Shown here piece after piece: positions 58,907-64,000 of a stretch of DNA of 64,000 nt. The notes beneath the pieces were generated by a model. It worked only from the letters and a program-made list of their open reading frames with translations, was not told the DNA's origin and ran no database searches. Within the stretch, counting starts at the first letter, position 1; each line of letters starts with the position of its first letter. Source of the stretch: Streptococcus ictaluri 707-05 (GTDB taxonomy: Bacteria > Bacillota > Bacilli > Lactobacillales > Streptococcaceae); assembly GCF_000188015.2 (NCBI RefSeq), contig NZ_AEUX02000007.1, forward strand, positions 372,001 to 436,000. The letters run 5' to 3'. The position numbers and the translations under genes are program-made.

Positions 58907-59812
58907 ATGTTAGCTAATTTTGGGGAAAAGGTAAGAACACTTCGGTTTGAAAAGAAACTGACACGAGAAGAACTTTGTGGAGATGAATCAGAACTTTCGG
59001 TTCGTCAGCTTGCAAGAATTGAGTTAGGACAGTCGATTCCCAGTTTATCCAAAGTAGCTTTTATTGCAAAAAAACTTGACGTTAGTGTAGGTTTTTTAAC
59101 GGATGGTGAAGATTTGGAATTGCCTAAGCGTTTCAAAGAGTTGAAGTACTTGATATTACGAACGCCAACTTATATGGATGGAGATAAACTCAAGACACGT
59201 GAGGCCCAATTTGATGAAATATTTGAAGATTACTATGACCAATTGCCAGAAGTAGAACAATTGGTTATTGATTGTTTGCAGTCAAAATTTGATGTTTATC
59301 AGAGCGGGGATATCAATTTTGGTTCACCGCTGATTCAAGAATATATTAATCAAATTAGTAAAAATACAAAATATCAGTTAAATGATTTATTGATTATAGA
59401 TTTATACTTAACTTGTGCTGTAGTATCAAATTTTAGTAAATATCATTTTGATCTAAGTTTATATCAGGAATTTGTAAATACTATTTTAAAAAGTGAAGAA
59501 GAATTACTGCTAGAAGATTTGTTCATGCTAAACAATATTTTGCATACTTGTTTGGATGTTTCCATAAGATTAAAAGATTACTTGAAGGTAGAACAAATGC
59601 TTCTGTTAAGTCAAAAAATCATGTCTAGAATTCAAGACTTTCAAAAAATACCTATGTATTGCATGTATTATTGGAAATATGCTTTATATCATTTAAATGA
59701 TTTTGCAAAAGCAAAACATTTTTATGAGCAATCAGTGATGTTTACGAGTTTGACAAATGATAATTATTTAGTGAAAAAGTTAGAGAAAGAATGGTTAAAA
59801 GATAATTTTTAA
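58907..59812 (+). CDS. comR: Competence regulator ComR (Rgg-family peptide receptor)
   Basis: ComR binds the imported ComS-derived pheromone XIP and then activates comS and the SigX gene. The 301-residue protein has an N-terminal helix-turn-helix (residues about 5-60; FGEKVRTLRFEKKLTREELC, ELSVRQLARIELGQSIPSL). A helical TPR-type domain makes up the rest, as in Rgg/PlcR regulators. Its place directly before comS and ruvB is the standard comR locus of pyogenic streptococci. The stop is followed at once by the ComR-box dyad and comS. The SigX gene itself is not in the window. Confidence 0.9.
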   Translation: MLANFGEKVRTLRFEKKLTREELCGDESELSVRQLARIELGQSIPSLSKVAFIAKKLDVSVGFLTDGEDLELPKRFKELKYLILRTPTYMDGDKLKTREAQFDEIFEDYYDQLPEVEQLVIDCLQSKFDVYQSGDINFGSPLIQEYINQISKNTKYQLNDLLIIDLYLTCAVVSNFSKYHFDLSLYQEFVNTILKSEEELLLEDLFMLNNILHTCLDVSIRLKDYLKVEQMLLLSQKIMSRIQDFQKIPMYCMYYWKYALYHLNDFAKAKHFYEQSVMFTSLTNDNYLVKKLEKEWLKDNF

Positions 59813-59832
59813 ACAGGACATTGGTGTCATGT
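59813..59832 (+). promoter_or_regulatory. ComR-box of comS
   Basis: Dyad ACAGGACATTGGTGTCATGT. The GACA / TGTC core is separated by four bases and the outer ACA / TGT also pair. It begins at the comR stop and lies 20 bases upstream of TATAAT at 59853-59858. This is the expected operator for ComR activation. Confidence 0.75.
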
Positions 59833-59852
59833 TACTATAGCAATATAAGGGT

Positions 59853-59858
59853 TATAAT
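59853..59858 (+). promoter_or_regulatory. -10 element of comS
   Basis: TATAAT, perfect -10, with no -35 hexamer at the proper place; the ComR-box takes that position. Confidence 0.65.
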
Positions 59859-59898
59859 ATTTTTTGTAAAAAATTAATAAGAGATAGAGGTACAAAAA

Positions 59899-59997
59899 AT
59901 GTTTAAATCTTATAAGTATTATTTCATTCTTGCAGCTATTTTTATGATGAAATCTGCAGCGTTTTTATCAGATAAAGACTGGTGGAATTTAGGCTAA
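59899..59997 (+). CDS. comS: Competence pheromone precursor ComS
   Basis: A 32-codon gene too short for most gene finders. It starts MFKSYKYYFILAAIF with a basic, hydrophobic front and ends KDWWNLG. The C-terminal double tryptophan is the mark of the XIP pheromone in pyogenic, bovis and mutans group streptococci; S. pyogenes M1 XIP, as I recall, also ends DWWNLG. The exported peptide is cut to the last 7-9 residues, taken up by Opp/Ami and bound by ComR. AGAGGTAC lies before the ATG. Position between comR and ruvB, ComR-box and motif together make this call firm. Confidence 0.92.
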   Translation: MFKSYKYYFILAAIFMMKSAAFLSDKDWWNLG

Positions 59998-60012
59998 GAA
60001 TCATCAGTCTTG

Positions 60013-60021
60013 TGCTATAAT
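60013..60021 (+). promoter_or_regulatory. Extended -10 promoter of ruvB, possibly leaderless
   Basis: TGCTATAAT ends six bases before the ruvB ATG. Transcription starting seven bases after the -10 would begin at the A of the ATG. No Shine-Dalgarno is present. Confidence 0.55.
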
Positions 60022-60027
60022 AGTCCT

Positions 60028-61032
60028 ATGACTAGAATTTTAGATAATGAGGTAATGGGTGATGAGGAGTTTGTTGAGCGAACTCTTAGGCCACAGTATT
60101 TACGAGAATACATTGGACAAGATAAGGTCAAAGATCAATTAAAGATTTTCATCGAGGCAGCTAAAATGCGAGATGAGTCGCTTGATCATGTCTTGTTATT
60201 TGGTCCTCCTGGTTTGGGGAAAACCACGATGGCTTTTGTCATTGCTAATGAGTTGGGAGTTAATTTAAAGCAAACGTCAGGTCCAGCTATTGAAAAGGCA
60301 GGGGATTTGGTAGCCATTTTAAATGATTTAGAACCTGGCGACGTTTTATTTATTGATGAAATCCATCGCATGCCTATGGCGGTTGAAGAAGTTCTCTATA
60401 GTGCTATGGAAGATTTCTATATTGATATCATGATTGGGTCAGGAGACTCCAGTCGTAGTGTTCATTTGGATTTACCGCCTTTCACACTGATTGGGGCGAC
60501 GACGCGTGCGGGTATGCTTTCGAATCCCTTGCGGGCTCGTTTTGGGATTACAGGCCACATGGAATATTACCAAGTAGACGATTTAACAGAAATTGTTGAG
60601 CGGACAGCTACTATTTTTGACATGGCTATTGTGCATGAAGCCGCCTTTGAGTTGGCTCGCAGAAGTCGAGGGACACCTCGTATTGCCAATCGCTTGCTCA
60701 AGCGTGTTCGTGATTATGCTCAAATTATGGGTGACGGAACGGTAACGGCTCAAATCACTGATAAGGCATTAGAAATGCTTGATGTAGACCGAGAAGGCTT
60801 GGACTATGTCGATCAAAAGATTCTGCGTACCATGATTGACATGTATAGCGGTGGGCCGGTTGGACTGGGAACTTTATCGGTTAACATTGCCGAAGAAAGA
60901 GAAACAGTTGAGGACATGTATGAGCCTTACTTAATTCAAAAAGGCTTTATTATGCGGACTCGAACCGGGCGCGTGGCTACTGATAAAGCCTATCAGCATC
61001 TGGGTTACCCTCTACCAAGTGATACCCCTTAG
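60028..61032 (+). CDS. ruvB: Holliday junction helicase RuvB
   Basis: RuvB is the hexameric AAA+ motor that drives branch migration with RuvA. The 334-residue protein has [20 protein letters not shown], Walker [15 protein letters not shown] (about residue 57), Walker [11 protein letters not shown] (about 108), the sensor region [20 protein letters not shown] and a C-terminal winged helix ([18 protein letters not shown]). I chose ATG 60028 ([14 protein letters not shown]) as the usual start. A GTG reading from 60010 would begin inside the promoter. Confidence 0.96.
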   Translation: MTRILDNEVMGDEEFVERTLRPQYLREYIGQDKVKDQLKIFIEAAKMRDESLDHVLLFGPPGLGKTTMAFVIANELGVNLKQTSGPAIEKAGDLVAILNDLEPGDVLFIDEIHRMPMAVEEVLYSAMEDFYIDIMIGSGDSSRSVHLDLPPFTLIGATTRAGMLSNPLRARFGITGHMEYYQVDDLTEIVERTATIFDMAIVHEAAFELARRSRGTPRIANRLLKRVRDYAQIMGDGTVTAQITDKALEMLDVDREGLDYVDQKILRTMIDMYSGGPVGLGTLSVNIAEERETVEDMYEPYLIQKGFIMRTRTGRVATDKAYQHLGYPLPSDTP

Positions 61033-61050
61033 GAAAGTTTCATATGATAA

Positions 61051-61085
61051 CAAAAACATGCCATCTGATGACGGTGTGTTTTTGA
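61051..61085 (+). terminator. Terminator after ruvB
   Basis: AACATGCCATC pairs with GACGGTGTGTT (some G-U pairs) over a TGAT loop, followed by TTTTT. The gap up to 61231 shows nothing else but the promoter of the next gene. Confidence 0.65.
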
Positions 61086-61204
61086 GTATTTCTTTTTGTG
61101 ACCAATCTTAACCTTACTTAATTGTGATCGGATAAACCTTAGCGTCAGGTTGGTAGGCTAAGTTAAAAATATTAAATTCATTTCAGCTTTCTAACCTGGA
61201 AATT

Positions 61205-61213
61205 TGCTATAAT
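61205..61213 (+). promoter_or_regulatory. Extended -10 promoter of the phosphatase gene
   Basis: TGCTATAAT, 18 bases before the start codon, with AAAGGAG between. Confidence 0.6.
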
Positions 61214-61231
61214 AGGTGAAAGGAGTTTTTC

Positions 61232-61666
61232 ATGAAAAAAGTATGTTTTGTTTGTCTTGGAAATATCTGTCGCAGTCCGATGGCTGAATTTGTGATGAAA
61301 GCATTGGCTAAGCAGGACCAGTTGGTTATTGAAAGTCGTGCAACTTCAACTTGGGAACAGGGAAATCCGATTCATCAAGGCACGCAGAAAATCCTAAAGA
61401 AATACGATATTGATTATGATGGGCAAAAAAGCTCCCAACAGATAAGTCCTCATGATTTTGAAGCTTTTGATTACATCATCGGTATGGATTGTGATAATGT
61501 TAAGGATTTAAAAAAGATGTCAGCTAAGAATCAGGCGTCAAAAATTCATCTCTTTATTGAGGGTGGCGTTCCAGATCCGTGGTATACTGGTGATTTTGAA
61601 GAAACCTACCGTTTGGTGACCAAAGGGTGTCATAGCTGGCTTGACCAACTGAAAGATGACTTCTAA
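61232..61666 (+). CDS. Low-molecular-weight protein tyrosine phosphatase
   Basis: This small cytoplasmic enzyme removes phosphate from phosphotyrosine. The 144-residue protein has the CX5RS P-loop near the N-terminus (FVCLGNICRSPMAEF, nucleophile about Cys8) and the general acid Asp in VPDPWYTGDFEETY (about residue 111). In S. pyogenes the homologue at this place is the phosphatase SP-PTP, linked to division and virulence. It is followed 37 bases later by the MORN gene. Confidence 0.94.
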   Translation: MKKVCFVCLGNICRSPMAEFVMKALAKQDQLVIESRATSTWEQGNPIHQGTQKILKKYDIDYDGQKSSQQISPHDFEAFDYIIGMDCDNVKDLKKMSAKNQASKIHLFIEGGVPDPWYTGDFEETYRLVTKGCHSWLDQLKDDF

Positions 61667-61703
61667 AGCTAGTATTAGGAAAAATGATAGATGAGTATAA
61701 GCG

Positions 61704-62105
61704 ATGAACTATTTAGATAAAGTGAAAAAACAATTGCATATTACTAGAGCAAAGATGGAAATCTTGTCAGTAATCATTATTTTGGTTTGTGGGTTGTCTG
61801 TTTTGTCGGTAACCGTGACCTCCAAAACGAGCCTGACTTATGATAAGGGGCAAATCAAGTACACTGGTTATGTGCTTAATCATAAAATGAATGGACAGGG
61901 GAAATTGGTCTATTCTAATGGAGATACCTATGATGGACAGTTTAAAAATGGGGTCTTTGAGGGGAAAGGAACCTTTACGGCTAGTAATGGTTGGTCTTAT
62001 AGTGGTCAATTTAAAGCAGGACAAGCAGATGGTAAAGGTGTTTTAAAGGCAAAAAATGCAAAGGTCTATAAAGGGACCTTTAAACAGGGGATATTTCAAA
62101 AATGA
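61704..62105 (+). CDS. MORN-repeat membrane protein
   Basis: A 133-residue protein with one N-terminal membrane segment (ILSVIIILVCGLSVLSVTV, residues about 20-38) and then three or four MORN-type repeats of about 23 residues. Examples are MNGQGKLVYSNGDTYDGQFK, FEGKGTFTASNGWSYSGQFK and ADGKGVLKAKNAKVYKGTFK. MORN repeats bind lipids or proteins; what this one binds is unknown. Its stop overlaps the next start (ATGA), so it is coupled to the acyltransferase and may assist it at the membrane. The segment orientation suggests an outside domain, but I cannot prove it. Confidence 0.85.
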   Translation: MNYLDKVKKQLHITRAKMEILSVIIILVCGLSVLSVTVTSKTSLTYDKGQIKYTGYVLNHKMNGQGKLVYSNGDTYDGQFKNGVFEGKGTFTASNGWSYSGQFKAGQADGKGVLKAKNAKVYKGTFKQGIFQK

Positions 62106-63880
62106 GAATAAAATGGTTTTCGTTTGTTAGGGTAACAGGGTTATTGCTTGTTTTACTCTACCACTTTTTTCAACATCATTTTTCAGGAGGATTTATAGGT
62201 GTCGATGTTTTCTTCACCTTTTCAGGTTATCTGATTACAGCCTTACTTATTGATGAGTACACAAGTAGAGAAACGATAGATATTATTAGCTTTTTAAGAC
62301 GACGTTTCTATCGTGTTGTGCCACCGCTTGTTCTCATGATTTTGGTAACGATTCCCTTTACCTTTTTGGTTAAAAGTGATTTTATTGCAGGTTTAGGCAA
62401 TCAAATCGCAGCAGTCTTGGGATTTACTACCAATTTTTATGAAATCTTAACCGGTAGTAGCTATGAAAGTCAATTTATCCCTCATCTTTTTGTGCACACG
62501 TGGAGTTTAGCCATTGAGGTTCACTTCTATTTAATCTGGGGACTTTTGATTTGGTTATTAGCTAAGAAAAATTACACTCATAAGCAATTCAGAGGTATTA
62601 TTTTTCTCATTTCTTCTGGTATTTTTGCGGTTAGTTTTTTAAGTATGTTCATTAGAGCATTCTTTGTTTCAAACTTTTCTTTGATTTACTTTTCGACTTT
62701 CTCACATAGTTTTCCATTTTTCTTAGGAGCTATGTTTGCCACTATGACAGGCATAAAAGATACCACTATCCGCTTTCAAAAGAATGTTCGCCTATGGCCA
62801 AGAAAACATGTTATTGCTGTTTTAGTAGGCTCATTTGCACTACTTTTCTTGTTGACGCTAAGTTTAGATTTCAATAATATTGTTACTTATTTGTTTGGTT
62901 TTGTATTGTCAAGTTTGTTTACTTCAATTATGATTTATTCAGCTAGAGTTTTAAATGATCAAACACCAGAGTGGCAAGAACCTCTTGTGGTAACTTATCT
63001 TGCTGATATTAGTTATGGTATTTATCTCTTCCATTGGCCTTTTTACATCATCTTTACTCAATTGATGCCAAACTGGTTAGCTGTGTTGTTAACGACCTTC
63101 TTTTCAGTTCTGTTTGCGACGCTTTCTTATTATGTGATTGAGCCAATGATACAAGCTAAACAACCTAAGTTACTTGGGTTAGAGATTGACTTGTCGCCCT
63201 ATATGAAGTGGTTTGCGGCTCTTGCATTGGCCTTGTCTGTCTTGACAATTACGACTTGCTTTGTGGCACCTACCGTTGGAAAATTTGAGAAAGAGCTTTT
63301 AGTAGGATCGCTACAACAAGCTCAGTCTAATATCAATCGTACCCATACTTTAGCGGCAGGGGATGCTAATGCTTTAAGTGATGTTAGTGTTATTGGTGAC
63401 TCGGTGGCACTTCGCTCTAGTGCTTCCTTTTCAGCTTTGATGCCAGCAACGCAAGTTGATGCTGCGGTAAGTCGTAACTTTAGTGATGCTTATGAACTAT
63501 TTAACAACCATATTCAATCACAGACTCTTTCTAAGACCGTAGTACTAGCAGTTGGGGTAAACTCTTTAGATAATTATGGGCAACGTGTACAAGATTTTAT
63601 TGATGCCTTGCCAAAAGGCCATCGCTTAGTTCTTGTGACACCTTATAATGCTAAAAATGCTGCTCAAGTAGCAGAGGCACGTGATTATGCAGTGACTTTA
63701 CCGAAAAAATACTCTTATGTGACTATCGCTGACTGGTATAAGGTTGCTATTGAGAATCCAGATATCTGGTATGGTACGGACGGTGTCCATTATAGTGACA
63801 CGGATACTAAGGGAGCTGATTTATATGTCTCAACTATTCAAGCAGCTGTAGAAAGAGCAGCTAAAAAATCTGCTAAATAA
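62102..63880 (+). CDS. Acyltransferase 3 / SGNH fusion, OatA-type peptidoglycan O-acetyltransferase
   Basis: A 592-residue membrane protein. The first part (about 1-390) is an acyltransferase_3 domain with ten or more membrane segments, GLLLVLLYHFFQHH (catalytic His), GVDVFFTFSGYLI and FLRRRFYRVVPP. The last part (about 430-592) is an extracellular SGNH domain with VSVIGDSVALRSS (GDS) and GTDGVHYSDTD (DxxH). This layout is that of OatA, which O-acetylates peptidoglycan MurNAc and gives lysozyme resistance. Other wall sugars are possible targets. It is coupled to the MORN gene by a four-base overlap. Confidence 0.9.
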   Translation: MRIKWFSFVRVTGLLLVLLYHFFQHHFSGGFIGVDVFFTFSGYLITALLIDEYTSRETIDIISFLRRRFYRVVPPLVLMILVTIPFTFLVKSDFIAGLGNQIAAVLGFTTNFYEILTGSSYESQFIPHLFVHTWSLAIEVHFYLIWGLLIWLLAKKNYTHKQFRGIIFLISSGIFAVSFLSMFIRAFFVSNFSLIYFSTFSHSFPFFLGAMFATMTGIKDTTIRFQKNVRLWPRKHVIAVLVGSFALLFLLTLSLDFNNIVTYLFGFVLSSLFTSIMIYSARVLNDQTPEWQEPLVVTYLADISYGIYLFHWPFYIIFTQLMPNWLAVLLTTFFSVLFATLSYYVIEPMIQAKQPKLLGLEIDLSPYMKWFAALALALSVLTITTCFVAPTVGKFEKELLVGSLQQAQSNINRTHTLAAGDANALSDVSVIGDSVALRSSASFSALMPATQVDAAVSRNFSDAYELFNNHIQSQTLSKTVVLAVGVNSLDNYGQRVQDFIDALPKGHRLVLVTPYNAKNAAQVAEARDYAVTLPKKYSYVTIADWYKVAIENPDIWYGTDGVHYSDTDTKGADLYVSTIQAAVERAAKKSAK

Positions 63881-63903
63881 GACCGAGAGGTCTTATTTTT
63901 TTG
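63877..63903 (+). terminator. Terminator after the acyltransferase
   Basis: AATAAGACC pairs with GGTCTTATT over a GAGA loop, followed by TTTTT. It overlaps the stop codon. Confidence 0.87.
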
Positions 63904-63947
63904 CAATGTTCTAATCTGAGTAAGGACTAAAAAAGTTTGAAAAAAAG

Positions 63948-63977
63948 TTCACAATTTTATTGTGAAACTATTTACAA
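63948..63977 (+). promoter_or_regulatory. Rex-like operator
   Basis: TTGTGAAACTATTTACAA (63960-63977) resembles the NADH-sensing Rex site TTGTGAA..TTCACAA. It shares its left arm with a perfect everted dyad TTCACAAT TTT ATTGTGAA (63948-63966). It overlaps the -35 of the promoter below, as a repressor site would. Confidence 0.5.
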
Positions 63978-63997
63978 ACTCCAAAAAATGATATAAT
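63971..63997 (+). promoter_or_regulatory. Promoter of a gene beyond the window
   Basis: TTTACA, 15 bases, TATAAT with an upstream TG (TGATATAAT). In S. pyogenes, as I recall, adhE follows the acyltransferase here, which would fit a Rex site. Confidence 0.6.
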
Positions 63998-64000
63998 AAT

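Overview
The window is chromosomal DNA of a low-GC pyogenic-group Streptococcus. The evidence is the sufCDSUB order, a sugar-phosphate transferase of the RgpG type, the single-gene-width oppABCDF operon, a PcsB-type CHAP protein behind an rrn/tRNA block, the pcsB-prs-recO-plsX-acp-pur-comR-comS-ruvB order, and a ComS peptide with the WW motif. The sequence resembles S. dysgalactiae, S. canis or S. pyogenes. The argG/argH pair argues against a typical S. pyogenes. The species cannot be fixed from the sequence alone.

Layout. Positions 1-1509 hold the end of argG and all of argH. A complete IS30-family element (1580-2742) with a frameshifted transposase follows, flanked by 13-bp direct repeats. 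Next come rpmB, an Asp23-family gene with fakA, an SPFH-domain gene, and a CPBP protease gene broken by a G-tract frameshift. Two small minus-strand genes occupy 7240-8320. A minus-strand amino-acid ABC transporter (8323-10624) is next, then a frameshifted DUF2207 gene, uppP, mecA, rgpG and the five-gene suf operon (15801-21021). Two tandem minus-strand DD-carboxypeptidase-like genes follow, each with a related structured element downstream; one has lost catalytic motifs. The oligopeptide permease operon oppABCDF ends at 31049.

A complete rRNA operon (16S, tRNA-Ala, 23S, 5S) with 17 further tRNA genes spans 31087-37956. Beyond it lie pcsB (WalR-type box), prs, recO, plsX and acp, then the purine genes purC-L-F-M-N-H, D-E-K and B from 43191 to 58774. 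The purine run is interrupted by a minus-strand CHAP/SH3 murein hydrolase. The window ends with comR, the unlisted small gene comS, ruvB, a low-molecular-weight phosphotyrosine phosphatase, a MORN-repeat membrane protein and an OatA-type acyltransferase. The last 50 bases carry a Rex-like operator and promoter for a gene outside the window.

How it fits together. The pur genes form nearly the whole route from PRPP (made by Prs) to IMP, plus PurB. A PurR-type box sits about 75 bases upstream of the predicted purC start. ComR and ComS form a complete peptide-pheromone circuit for competence. Opp, in the same window, is the kind of permease that imports such peptides. The CHAP/SH3 hydrolase at 52748-53908 has a match to the SigX (ComX) cin-box just upstream, so it may be a late-competence fratricin. 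The least explained elements are a tandem four-hairpin leader before purB, the structured elements behind the two carboxypeptidase genes, several very short ORFs with ribosome binding sites, and three frameshifts (the IS transposase, CPBP and DUF2207 genes), two of them in homopolymer tracts.
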